From NCBI GenBank assembly GCA_037951165.1, contig JBBDHG010000037.1:2030001-2094000 (forward strand): DNA of 64,000 nucleotides, read 5' to 3'. Origin of the DNA: Lophius americanus (lineage: Eukaryota; Chordata; Actinopteri; Lophiiformes; Lophiidae). This document shows positions 53,301 through 64,000 of the stretch, piece by piece; position 1 is the stretch's first letter; each line of letters opens with the position of its first letter. The notes beneath the pieces were generated by a model. The model ran no database searches. It was not told the origin of the DNA and worked only from the letters and a program-made list of their open reading frames with translations. Position numbers and translations under genes: made by a program.

Positions 53301-54668
53301 TGATACTATTAGCCAAAACCTTCAATCCCGTCATATAGCACACATATCAAGTTATTCTTGATAGATGAGGAAACTGTGGATCAGACCATCAAAGAGTATA
53401 CCATCAAACTTACAGGAGTTTATGCATTTACTTTGACTAAAACTAATGTATCAACATTTATGGAGGCCTGAAGTTTGACATAGTGAAAGAGAGAGGTGAT
53501 GAGTAATCAACAACTGACTCATTGACACTGAAAGACAGATCTGCTTAAAGACAAACTACTGGGTGTAACTTTCACATCTGAGCAGGAGTCTGAGTCTGAG
53601 GTGGATATGTCAATCTCATCAAACGCTCAACTGTAAGACTTGAATGGAAAGTACTTATCATTATCTCGAAATACATAAGGGCGGATGGTCGAACACGGCC
53701 TTTGGCTCCTGTAGCTACAGGTCCTTCATAAGAGTTATGTCTGTAGTAGTAGTAGTAGTAATTCTGAGGGAGTGAATGGTTTTTAGGGATACACATAAAA
53801 TGTGGTAGCAGGTCAAACCAGCAGCCAGCGGCCCCTTTTATTCAAAATAAAACCTTATCCAAATTCTAATATCTCAAGCGTACCATATAAACGGATGCCC
53901 TAACCCTGCAGGGTAGATAAAGAAAACAAGACAAAGGTAAAGTCATGGATCCACTTCATTTACATCTACTTCAAAAATCCATGATTCCGTCTTGATCGCG
54001 TTAATGCAATAACTCAAAACTATTTCATGGATTATTTTCAAATTATATAACCACATGGACCTCAGTGTGAGGAAGAACTGGAGCGATTTTGGGAAAGGTC
54101 AGTTGTATATTTCCGACACTCAGGGGAGCTTTATATTCAAAGTTTTGGTGCCATCATTTCTATATAACCTTGCCGGCCTTGTTTAAATGGTACGGTTTAT
54201 TTATTGTAACAATGTCTACGCTGCTCTCTTGGCCAGATCACTCTTGGAAATTAGATTTTAATCTGAATGAGGATTGTACTTGGTTAAATATAATGTATGA
54301 TTCTCTGAGCTGGATTTTTATCCATCAAGCCGTTATCCTGTTTGACAGACCGGCTGAACACGTAAACCTCCTCGATAGATGGAATACTAGGTGTAGAAGC
54401 ATGTTAACGTTTCATACTGAATGCACGGATTCCTTGTTTCGTGTCGTAGGTGAAGGCAAAGCATCAGAACACGCCGCGAACTCCTGCTCCCATCTATCAG
54501 GAAATTACCAGGAAGCAGCAGAGTGATGGGAATTCCCAAAATAACTGTGAGGCTCCTGCACACCTGGAGGAAGTCACATTTCCTGTGTATGCTAACCCCA
54601 ACATCCGGCAACCGCAGGAAAACTACTACGCCTGTCCCAGAAAACTCGCACTCGCAGCTCGGATCTAA
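50333..54668 (+). CDS. CD7-like single-Ig-domain transmembrane receptor
   Basis: Exons: 50333-50375, 52120-52464, 52549-52652 and 54450-54668; 236 aa. Exon 1 encodes a signal peptide MKTSCILILIQLFE. Exon 2 encodes one V-type Ig domain (residues 15 to about 128) with LELTCC, GLHLYHRSARSQ, REHRGRLQLCG and CDTGLYMWELS. Exon 3 gives a short Cys-containing stalk and a membrane segment LLWTISAAAGLLLLTFSWLA (141-160). Exon 4 is a cytoplasmic tail with Tyr180 (PIYQEI), Tyr211 (FPVYANP, a pY-x-N GRB2-type motif) and Tyr223/224. The exon plan and the order G-x-x-L, RFRGR-like HRGRLQ and DTG-x-Y suggest CD7. Human CD7 and TNRC6C are both on 17q25, which fits the neighbour. The Cys expected after Tyr101 is Trp103. 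A different Ig receptor family remains possible. The 1.8 kb last intron could hide an exon. Confidence 0.6.
50376..52119. other. First intron of the CD7-like gene
   Basis: AT-rich. A GAATAGAATAGAAT run with ACCCCAGAAGGGGAAAT (about 50675-50735) looks like the tail of a fish SINE. No exon recognised. Confidence 0.4.
52653..54449. other. Last intron of the CD7-like gene
   Basis: No exon recognised. An open frame from 54089 runs through the exon 4 acceptor but is out of frame with exon 4. A short (AGT)n run is at 53744-53759. Confidence 0.4.
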
Positions 54669-55415
54669 CAAACGACAGCTGCTCTGCTGCAAGCGTAATG
54701 AAGATTATCAGTCTGTCAGACGGACAAAACAAATAATAGATTTCTTCCCTGTCTTTTGGGGGTGAATACACCGAATCTTCTTCTGTTTTCTTACATCTGT
54801 GTTTACGATGTTCCTACAGTATTGCAGTACTACATGGTAAAAGAGTTTGCCCACTACTCCAAAGTCAAAATTGTTGCACCAAATAAAGATCTGTTCAAAG
54901 ATTATAGGTCACCCTCAGGGAAACTTTATGACTCAACCTATCATTGTAATAGAGTAAGACTGGCCAGTAACATTATCTCTGAGTCCAATCGTGTTCTTGA
55001 CAGTGTGAATAAAATCTGTTGACATCAAACTGGAGATCCAGAGTTCCATCGTTTAACAGGATTAGACTGATACACTCTAACGTCCTGGTAAATAATAATA
55101 TACATTTGTAGATATTTGACCCTGACCAGGATATGTACTTATGGATAATGAATGAATGGAACTTAATCCTGGATTAAATGCTAATATAAAGACTAATTCT
55201 TGTTATTTATGTTTGTTGATGTTATGTTCGTTTTATATTCTCTTCCTATGTAGAATTCTTTTCTGATTCGTGAGAAAATTCGAAGGAGTAAACGGTGCGA
55301 CTGAGATGCAAGAAACATTACAGAATTATCTGATATTGAAGTACAACCGACCTCATCATGAACAAAAACAAAGCGGAGAGGGGTAACTTCTTTTCCAGGA
55401 AAAAGACAAACGTCA

Positions 55416-55421
55416 AATAAA
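55416..55421 (+). terminator. Poly(A) signal candidate for the CD7-like gene
   Basis: AATAAA about 750 bases after the stop. Another AATAAA is at 54882-54887, so two 3' ends are possible. It lies only about 50 bases from the inferred end of the convergent tnrc6c transcript. Confidence 0.35.
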
Positions 55422-56142
55422 CGAATGGCACTGTTTTTTTTTTTTTTTAACAGCCAAGAAAAAAGTTATTTTATTTATATTTGAAAGAAGCTCCATAGTT
55501 CATGAAAAAATTTGTTTCGGTGCATGTCATTTAACAATCACATTCTATGAGGAGAAAGATATACAGAGAAAAAAAAAAAAACATTACAAGCCACTGACTT
55601 TTCATTAAATCTCAGTACAGACATTTTTACTCATTAAAAAAAAAGGCAAAAAAACCCAAAACAGCCCTAATCCTCACTCCCCATCCGAACCGTAACAACT
55701 GAGGAAAAAAAATAATTAAAAATGAACCCTTGAGGGTGACAGGCTAGAATCCCACAGTGCTAAAGAGTGAGACGCTCATTGGTTTTGAGGAATACACAGC
55801 ATGGCAATGTAACACTAGCTCAATCTAAGCCAGGGGAAGGACGCTGGAGGCAAGGGGCTTGACATGAATCACCTCACCACTCCCCTCCAACCCCTTAAAG
55901 AAAAAATACGGAACAAAACAAATAAAAACACATTGGATCCCAAAACCCCTGTAGTAGATCAGCCACGTAGAAGTAGGCCATAAATCCCCATCTTCCACCC
56001 CCCCCCCAAACACTTGTGCATAGTTTCATGATCCTTTACAACCAGCTCATGTTCTACAAACATCCTCCAAGATGTGAAAAACGTTCCACAAAAGTCTGAT
56101 TTATCTATTAATAATACCCGCTGTGGGAGAATGAGAGCTAGA

Positions 56143-56154
56143 AAGAGAGAGAGC

Positions 56155-56189
<35 letters not shown>
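56143..56189. repeat. (AG)n microsatellite
   Basis: AG dinucleotide run with a few C substitutions, within the inferred tnrc6c 3' UTR, where it reads as CT in transcript sense. Confidence 0.9.
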
Positions 56190-59100
56190 GGGAAAGAAAG
56201 AGTAATGCACAATGTTCCTGATTCAGTCAGGACGGGACCTCATTAAGAAAACACAACAAAGACTCAAACATACAGCATTTTGCATGTTATTATTCACCAT
56301 CTTTTTTTTTTTTTTTCAACAATCAACATCATTGACCTTTTTTTTTTTTTTTTTAAATGTAAAGCAATTTTAATATATAGATTTATATATAAAGCACTTC
56401 ATTTTCATTTGAAGTCCATTATTTGGTTATTATGTAACTGCTACGGATTTAGAAACAAAAGGTAATTTCTCCTCTTCTGAAATCCATAACTTTCAGTGCT
56501 TAGATTTGTTTCTTTTAAATCATCCTTTTTTTTCTTTTTTTTTTTTTTTTAACTCGTCATAAAAATTTAAATTAAAATGGCGTGGAGTCTGTACTCTGGA
56601 ACCCTGGCCTTCCTGAGACGAGATCCACTTTTTTTGTGTGTGCAAGATAGTGAGCAATTATGTCTTTTTTTCTTTTCTTTTTCTTATATAAAGGAAAATA
56701 TATATAATCAACATAAAACGTACAGGCTTCAGATAGTCCAAGAAATCAACATTAAACACAGAACGAGGAAGGTTCAACTGAACAAGACAACACTGTTCAA
56801 TCCCAGAGTTCTTAATGTAGCACAAGAAATCTTCATTCGGTGAGGGGTTGTGTTGCACTTTAAAGAAAAAAAAAAAAATGGAAGCATTTGTCCTTTTTCT
56901 TTTTCCAACATTCCCATGGTTGAACTCTTGTGTTGCTGATTTTTTTTTTTTTCTGAGCTCCAGAAAAAAAAACAAAGTGTTTGTAAACTGTCAGTGGCCT
57001 TGCAGGGAAACAAAATGACAACATGAGTGAAGTGAACTGAAGTGAAAACAGAAAAAAAAGCTAACAACCAAAAAAGGTAGGCACCTCTTAATTGAGCCTC
57101 AGACAGAGCAGAGGCTCCGTCTGATGTCGTGTCCTTCACTCCCTCTGTTCCTCAGATTTGAGAGAGCTGAAGACGTTCTACTCAATCTATGAACACAGGT
57201 CTGCAAAATACTTTTTTTCTTCTTCTTTTTTTTTACATGTGATTTTTCTTTCTTTTACTTTTACAGTCTGAGAAATGGTGCAATACTCAATTATGATCCA
57301 TACTTTCTTGGATTATTCCACAATGAAAGCCACTAAGGTAGATAAACATGACATTTTTGAAAACACACTTATTTTAGTCCTTGAGTAAACATTTACACGT
57401 GAACTGTCCCCGTCTCCCCTCAGTACTTGTATCATGTTGTTCATATAGCTGGATGAGGGGTGAGGCTGACACTCAGTGCAACGCTAGAGGCTAGTAACAT
57501 TACCATCAGAATATAGTTTTGACAAGCAAAAAGAAAAAAAACAAACAAACATACCAACAACTAAAGTATACTGAATTGAAAAGAATCACCAGGCGGAAAT
57601 TCCTCCGCTGTAATCACGAGCTCTCACACGTATTTTCACCTCACGCGCTCAGCAGCCACTCATTCATACGGCGTACAGTACAAGCAGCCTTGTGCAAACA
57701 CTCAAATACAACAGATGTAAAATTGCCTTTATATCGCTCTTTGTTTTCAACAACACTTGTATTTCAAATTTAATTCACTCTCAACCAATGCTATCAAAAA
57801 TCTCTGAAGTGTATGAATGAGACAAAAAACCACTACAAAAAAGTGTTCACATTACATTATTGGCGCTTCTTTTGATTCAAGTATTTGTTTTTCAATATTT
57901 TGTATTACTCTGATATGTTTATGATCTTGTCTTCTGGGTTATATCATGTGGAGGAGGGTACACAGGGTAAGGGCTGAAGGCAGGGCAGGGTTGGGGTGGG
58001 GGGGCTGAGGTTAAGTGGAAAACAGAGATCTAGCCATATACACACATACACTCATTATGTACTCTTTGTTGTATATGATCTAGCATGTGCATATTCAACC
58101 CAGGCCTTTGTTTTGAAGAGACATTTGCTAATTCAGCTCTTTCTGAGGACCCTGCCCCGCACCCTGGTCAGTTTCATGATTGAAAAGCATTTTCTGCTCG
58201 AGCTCCAGTTGCCTTTGAGTCAGTGTGACTTTAAAAAAAAAAAAAAAGAAAAAAAGAAAAAAAGGAGAGTCTGATTTCCAACACTAGACAGGTAGGTGGG
58301 TGTGGCAGCTAAGGTTGTGGGAGGGGCTCGGGCTCTCAGTGCTGGTGCTGTGCCAAGGAATCCAGGGCACATCTGAGACTCGCCCTCCGTCCCAACGGTC
58401 TGTAGTCCCACTCTGTTCAACTCCCCGATCAGCGCCTGTTCCTTGATTCAAGTCCAGTGTGGAGCAAATGCAGGCTTTCAGGAACAAACAGACAACACAG
58501 GCAATAGTGATTGTTTCGTTCAACAATGCGAGTCTACAGCGACTCTGGAAGAGGGCAAATCCCCAACGTTTTAAGACTTGGTACCAAAGTTTGTCTCTGT
58601 TTCTGCTCATACCTCTGGGTCCCTGCTCGGACCCTGACCCACACGCCAGATGTACAGAAAAGATCCACTTTACATCGTTGGCTAAAATTGGCTGGTGACA
58701 CCCTAAGATTGGAGGTCCAGAAAACATCACCTGGAACCGGCTTGCATGTGGCCCAGAGAAGGAGCCCACGCGGGGGGAGAAGACGGCAGCTTGCTGAGAA
58801 ACAGAACACCGATATCTAGGCCTCCAAGTGCGCAGCCCAAACAGACTTTTGTAGTTTCTGCGACAAAGTGTAATGATAAAGAAAAAATATGTTTTTGGTT
58901 TTTAAGATGTACCCGATGTGACCCACAAACAGTGCACACACGCATACAGGAACTCCGCAGCCCAAGCTCCTCCTCTTACAGCCCGCTCCTCCACTAAATT
59001 TCCAGTCCCATATGGGTGAAAGACCAGCACCATTTATCTGTCCTGCCCTTCTTTTCCTCAAGCCTCCGACAGCTAAGGTTGGTGATGTACGGCCCTGCAG

Positions 59101-59286
59101 CAATAAAACAAAGTCTCGTCATGTTGAAGATAAATTAAATATCCGTAGATCGGTTGGCACAAGGCTGAAGAAGTAACTTACTGCTAGCCAACCGCTAGCG
59201 CTTCCAGCAGGTCATGTAGCATGTAGTGTCAGCTATGTTACAGCTCTTTAGCTCTTTCAGTGTTCCTTTCATTTTATCCAAAGTTT

Positions 59287-59306
59287 GGGGGGGGGGGGGG
59301 GGGGGA
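59287..59306. repeat. Poly(G) tract, 20 bases
   Basis: Uninterrupted run of about 20 G on the plus strand, hence poly(C) in a tnrc6c 3' UTR transcript. The plus strand could form a G-quadruplex-like structure (inference). Confidence 0.9.
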
Positions 59307-60704
59307 GCTGCCTGTTAGTATAGGTTCAGAGATGAGTTTAGATGAGGGGGGAGCCTCTGTGATTTTCTACATAGTCGCGAATGAACGCCTCCGTCACCTT
59401 GTCTTTGCATAGAAATGGAAGGCTGTTATTAGTTGAGGTGGTTCTAAGTGTATCTGAGCGCTCCCAGAGTTCAACATAAAGCACCAGCGTGAGTGAGGCC
59501 CATCAGCACTAAAGGATGTGTCCCACAACATAAAGTGGAGGTAAGTGCCCAGGATGGACAGAGGAAGTTGGCTCACCGATCCGAACATTTGACTATACGA
59601 CCTTTTCCACTCGATAAGGCTCTTCTGAGCAACCATCTGACTCAACAACCTGAAGAGAGGAGGTCCCTCCGATAGCCTTTCCCACCGAGACCTGTAGTCC
59701 TTCATATGTCAGTATGCAGTCTTGCTGTATGGCCGAGGCGTACCTCCAAACTACATCACTGATTCTGCCTCAGAGGCAAAGGGAAGGGCAGGAGACAACA
59801 CTGCATAAAGACTAATATCAAAAAGCCATGAAAGCATCGTCAGAAAACAATCATTTATATCCTCAACGACGACAGCAACAATATCAGCAAACCTCAAGAC
59901 AATAAAAAAATTCAAACCGCCAATTCCATAAGTAAAACTGGAGAGGAGTGAGAGAGAGGAGTTGGAGGTTGCTGAGGGCAGACTGGCGCAGCAGTAGTAG
60001 TAAATTTAATACAGGTAGGCCAGTTCTGAAAGAGCTGCTCTTGGCCTGAAGGTCGGGGGAGAAGAGGGAAGCCAGTCTGTATGGAGCCGCTGGGAAGCAC
60101 TTGGCGAGTGGGAGGGCGGGATGAGGGCTGCTGCGGAGGACTACACTCCGCAGCATCCAGGCACTCAGTGGCCACACTATCACACAGGCAGGCAGGACCT
60201 CCAATAGAAAGAAGAGAAAAGAGGGCAAAAAAGATGGCGATCCTTCTTGCTGGACCCAGTAGAACAGAAACATGTGGAGTGTTTCCAAACAACAAGGCTA
60301 AATACTTCAAAGTATGCAATGTAACAGTGATATTTACTTTGATAGAGAGGGAGAGGATGGGTGCTTTTCCCTGCTGCACCAACCATCAGTCGAGTCGTTT
60401 CTTTGTATTTTCCTTCATTTTGCTACCATGTCATCATATCATCCTTCCCGGTCCCATCGACTTGAGGGAAGGATTGGAAAAAAAACAACTAAAAAAACAT
60501 CTTCACATCCATTTTTAAAAATAGGTATATAGAGAAGCCACTGCGCCGATTGCTTTATATGTTTAGTCCTTGTTTTTCTTTCTGGTTTTATTTGCCAGTG
60601 TTGCTTCCTCTCTTCTTCTTGTTGGCATTAAGGGTATAATGAGCAGCGACGCTCTTGCTAAGTGCTATGACAGACCACCTATCCACAATTATCTCCATCT
60701 CCAC

Positions 60705-60720
60705 ACACATATATACATAT

Positions 60721-60753
<33 letters not shown>

Positions 60754-60804
60754 CAGATATATATATACAGATATATATATACACATATATATGTATATAT
60801 ATAC

Positions 60805-60835
<31 letters not shown>

Positions 60836-61073
60836 CATATACATATATACATATATATATACATAAATATGTATACATATATACATATATATATACATAA
60901 ATATGTATACATATATACATATATATATACATGTATACATATATACATATATATATACATAAATATGTATATATATATATACGTATATATATATATACAT
61001 ATATATGTATATATATATATACATATATATGTATATATACATACATATATATGTATATATACACATATATATG

Positions 61074-61111
<38 letters not shown>

Positions 61112-61190
61112 CATATATATGTATATACATATATATGTATATATACACATATATATGTATATATACACACACACATACACAGACACATAC
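60705..61190. repeat. AT/AC microsatellite in the tnrc6c 3' UTR
   Basis: About 485 bases of TATATACA/TATGTATA dinucleotide sequence with AAATATG steps, highly self-complementary. On the minus strand (tnrc6c sense) TATATACA reads TGTATATA, a perfect Pumilio recognition octamer, repeated more than 15 times. Overlapping Ile/Tyr frames on both strands are artefacts. Confidence 0.95.
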
Positions 61191-62668
61191 ACATGCAAAT
61201 TTGGACAAAAAAAAGAAAAAAGGTCATCTGGTCTTCTGGGGTAAAAATAGGAAAAGAGGCTCCTCTAAATTTTGGTTTGATGCCTTCTCTCCTAGCACAC
61301 ACACACACAAAAAAAAAAACAAGTCACTGGCATAAGTGTGGAGAGTAGGTTGGCTAAAGAAGTGCTTTGTTTGTACGTCCTTGTATCTTGGACAGAAGGT
61401 GGTTGAAGACCAGCCTGCTACTCTCCTGAGCTCACACACTCTTATGGGGAGGGGAGGGGGAGAAAGGGCAGAACGAGCTTTTGCATTTCAGTCATTCCTC
61501 AGTCTCCTCAGTGAGAGGTCTAGATAGGGAGCTTGGACGGTAGAGTCTGTGGCTTATATTGCACGTTACTTGAAATGGTGTTTTTGCAGGTGGAGCAGGG
61601 TCGGGATCGGGGGGGGTTGTCTACTGACAAACCACACCGGCGAGAAACATTTATGACTTGAGGTTTTCCACAACAATCAGTGAGAGGGTCCAGGACTGAG
61701 ACCAAACTGCAGGTTTACCCGCAGATGAATTGAGGTGCATCGAAGTATTTGTCTTTACAGTTCCGTAGTAAAGCAGTGGTTCATTTCGTCATCCATCGTG
61801 TCTTGAAGTGTTGATGCAACCGCCCCGAAACTCTCCCCCCGCCAGGTACGATTGACAAACACATCAGTTCTTCGCTTTGCTTGCCATGGTTTAAGAAGAG
61901 AAATAAACAAAACCGCTACAAAAATAAATGGCTTGAACACGGTGAAAAGAGTTGCATCCTTCCCTTTGAGCGTTGCGGGGAACTCGATCTGCTTGCAGAA
62001 CTGAAATGAAGTAGTGAGCTGTGGTTGTTTCTGTTACGCCGCAGCAGCATGGACTCTTCACTCAGGTTTCACTGGCTCAGAAATAAGGATGTGCAAGTGT
62101 CCATATGCTTCTTCACCAAGTACAGTGAGTGAGGATTGCAGGGCAGGAAAGAGTTTAAGGCTAATATTCGTGCTGAGAGAAACAAATGTAGAGTCTGAAT
62201 CGGCTGAGAGTTCCACAACCACTCTGATTGAAGGGTTTTCACTTTGGGAATGATCCCTTATAGTAGATTTCTGAGGTGCAGTACGATTGCCTCAAAAGGC
62301 GGAGAGGGATCAGACAAGTTTTAAGGTGGCAGCTCATCATTGTGTCCGTTTGACGAATCCACACGTTTCACATAGCCAGTTCTCAAAAGTTTATTCTGAA
62401 AAAAGAACAGTCTCTGATGAATGAAAGGTGTCTCAAAAAGTAAGAGCTGAACACTGAAAAAGATCTCTCACCGAGATCCATAAAGAGCTGTGACTGAAAT
62501 GAAAATGAAAAAGGAGTAGAAGAGGTTGGAGAGGGTGGGCGGCGTGGATGTCGCCTCGTCTTCCTCTCGTATCTCCTTTCCACTGAAACACCCACTCTGA
62601 TTATCTCCACAACGATTTCCAAGGTTTTTGCTTCTGTTGGTGTCTGTCAAGAACTGGGCTTCTCTTTC

Positions 62669-63597
62669 CTACATAGACTCTCCACTCAGTAGGTCCCCAG
62701 GAAGCAGTGTATTGATTGTAGTTGGACTCCCCATGACCCGTCCCTCCTCTACGTTTGGGGGTCCCCACAGGCTGGAATACTGTTGCACGCCACCCCACAG
62801 CAACTCTCCGCTCGTCTTAGCTCCTGTTCCCAGGCCACTGCTACTGTTGCTACTGCTACCATTGTTGTTGTTGTTCCAGTGGTGTGAGTGACTGATGGAG
62901 TGGGAGGCACTGGAACCAGCCCCGCCCATCCTTGTCTGATTGGTGCCTGGAGTGGCCTGCCAGCTGGTTGTTCCACCAAGCAACTGGCCCTGTGCAAAGA
63001 ATCTGTTCACTTCCTCTTCCCCGGCAAACTCTGCCAGGATTGTGGTGTTCCCAAGCACACACCTGGATGGAGAGGACGGGAGAAGTGGATGAATAAAATA
63101 TTAAAAACAGCAGAGTGAGACTCTTTGACTGACACGGGGAGACGTACATGTGCAGGGACTTCTGAGCTTTGGCAGCTTCATCTTTAGAGCTGTAGCGCAC
63201 CACGGCGTTCCCCTGTGTCAGGTTGAGGTGGAACGTGATGAGGGGGCCGTGTTGCATGCACAGTGTACGCAGTGTCGAACCGTCAATCTAGAGCACAACA
63301 AATGCGGAGAAAGGGATTAGAGGACTGATGTCGTTAATTCCTCTGCCATACCTACATTCTTGAATCTGAGAGAAAACAGATAAAAATAATAATATTACAT
63401 TTTATTTATATAGCGCTAGAGTCGCTATAAAGACCGGTAAATCCGGTATGAAAACACAAAAAGATCAAATAAAAACAACAGCAGCAATAAAAATCACACA
63501 TTGAGATGATTGTATATTGTCACCTGTGGAGTGAGGTTCCTCAGAACCAGCCAGCTACTGGTCCTGCTGGAGCTGTCTGTACTCCATGTGGTACCTG
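62669..63597 (-). CDS. tnrc6c: TNRC6C (GW182) C-terminal exons
   Basis: GW182 proteins bridge Argonaute to CCR4-NOT and PABP in miRNA silencing, in the cytoplasm and P-bodies. Three 3' exons are here: 63524-63597 (or 63594), 63148-63287 and 62669-63062. The rest lies beyond the window's right end. They encode the RRM (SSWLVLRNLTPQIDGSTLRT, GPLITFHLNLTQGNAVVRYS, AAKAQKSLHMCVLGNTTILA) and the C-terminal silencing region with Trp-containing motifs ELLWGG and SLWGPP. The end NTLLPGDLLSGESM is near-identical to human TNRC6C (NTLLPGDLLSGES) and unlike TNRC6A, so C is chosen; teleosts may have two copies. An Asn/Ser-rich spacer (HHWNNNNNGSSSNSSSG) is longer than I recall in mammals. The first exon has a CAGCAG tandem acceptor. 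Confidence 0.93.
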
Positions 63598-63911
63598 CTG
63601 CCAGTAGAGACACATGGAAAACAGGTATTTGAAGCATGAAGTTCATGATTATGAAGCTGATCTAGAATCAGGTTCAGTGTCTAAAACGGAATGATTTCAA
63701 TCAGTGTCAGTTGACATTTCTTCAACCACAACCATTTGCTTCAGTCGTTGCCACACTTCTTGGTCTATACCTTCAAACCTGGACTGTGGTTTACCTGTAC
63801 AACATATCGAAAGGCCGCTTACCCTTACAGCACACCCATACTGCAGATATCACAATAATACATATACATAATCAATATAGATGTCAGAAAAAAGAGGGCA
63901 AAAAAGTCTGC

Positions 63912-63950
63912 GGTCTTAAAGACATCTAATAATTAGATGTCTTTAAGACC
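63912..63950. repeat. 39-bp near-perfect palindrome
   Basis: Arms GGTCTTAAAGACATCTAAT (63912-63930) and ATTAGATGTCTTTAAGACC (63932-63950), 19 bp each, fully complementary with a single A between. It lies in a tnrc6c intron; no similar sequence was seen elsewhere in the window. Confidence 0.92.
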
Positions 63951-64000
63951 ACTCACATTTATGACAGCTTAACAAAGGTCAGAGACTTTGTGACATAGTA

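Larger units (their letters stand above)
55445..62668 (-). other. tnrc6c: Inferred long 3' UTR of tnrc6c
   Basis: No plausible exon or other gene occurs between the tnrc6c stop and the minus-strand AATAAA at 55470-55475. TNRC6 genes are known for very long 3' UTRs. The 7.2 kb contain many A-rich tracts in transcript sense (for example opposite T runs at 56302-56316, 56338-56354 and 56527-56550), an (AG)n run at 56143-56189, a 20-base G run on the plus strand at 59287-59306, and the AT microsatellite at 60705-61190. Shorter polyadenylated forms are likely. The extent is inference. Confidence 0.5.

Noticed and set aside
54089..54526. 145-codon plus-strand frame overlapping the last CD7-like exon
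   Set aside because: It is out of frame with the tail exon and its upstream part shows no family resemblance; probably chance or old transposon sequence.
54756..55022. 88-codon frame after the CD7-like stop codon
   Set aside because: No splice link or domain was visible; treated as 3' UTR.
58284..58819. Several 90-160-codon frames on both strands in the tnrc6c 3' UTR
   Set aside because: They overlap each other on opposite strands, have no domain, and lie in a region better explained as 3' UTR.
60570..61348. Ile/Tyr frames around the second AT microsatellite
   Set aside because: Same artefact as at the window start; the region is inferred tnrc6c 3' UTR.

Overview
The window is vertebrate nuclear DNA, almost certainly from a ray-finned (teleost) fish. 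Every recognisable gene is split by GT-AG introns, the proteins match vertebrate families, a zona-pellucida egg-coat gene is present, and the introns hold transposon types typical of fish (Tc1/mariner deletion derivatives, TTAA-flanked elements, LINE reverse-transcriptase pieces, a hAT end) plus many microsatellites and minisatellites. It is not bacterial; there is no CRISPR array, operon or prophage, and most long open frames here are artefacts of tandem repeats.

Layout. 1-510: AT microsatellite. 1471-5375 (+): 3' half of adap2 (end of PH1, all of PH2). 7278-26647 (+): complete rhot1 (Miro1), 19 constitutive coding exons plus a 41-codon cassette exon. 28417-32024 (+): an SH2-less adaptor with a STAP-like PH domain and Tyr-x-x-Pro motifs, which I cannot name. 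34917-39058 (-): c17orf75 (NJMU-R1, WDR11-complex partner), with an AT-AC U12-type intron and an NRF1-like palindrome upstream. 42241-46319 (-): a ZP3-type egg-coat gene with an acidic tail and one GC-AG intron. 46791-49610: two large minisatellites (15 bp and 10 bp units) flanking the 5' end of a hAT transposon. 50333-54668 (+): a one-Ig-domain CD7-like receptor. 55450-63597 (-): the 3' end of tnrc6c (GW182) with an inferred 7.2 kb 3' UTR.

The genes do not form one pathway. They look like a syntenic block: adap2, rhot1 and c17orf75 have human counterparts on 17q11.2, and TNRC6C and CD7 on 17q25 (family knowledge). Roles: Arf/phosphoinositide signalling (adap2), mitochondrial and peroxisomal transport (rhot1), tyrosine-kinase adaptor signalling (PH protein), TGN vesicle capture (c17orf75), egg envelope (zp3), lymphocyte receptor (CD7-like) and miRNA silencing (tnrc6c).

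Exon coordinates were read by eye from reading frame, splice dinucleotides and remembered family sequences. Joined lengths give whole codon numbers for rhot1 (619 aa, 660 with cassette), c17orf75 (390 or 392), zp3 (546), the CD7-like gene (236) and the PH adaptor (321 or 342). No wholly new system was found. The best leads are the AT-AC intron, the PH adaptor with two alternative C-termini, the CD7-like Ig domain lacking a canonical cysteine, a possible alternative rhot1 C-terminus, and a Pumilio-motif-rich microsatellite in the tnrc6c 3' UTR.
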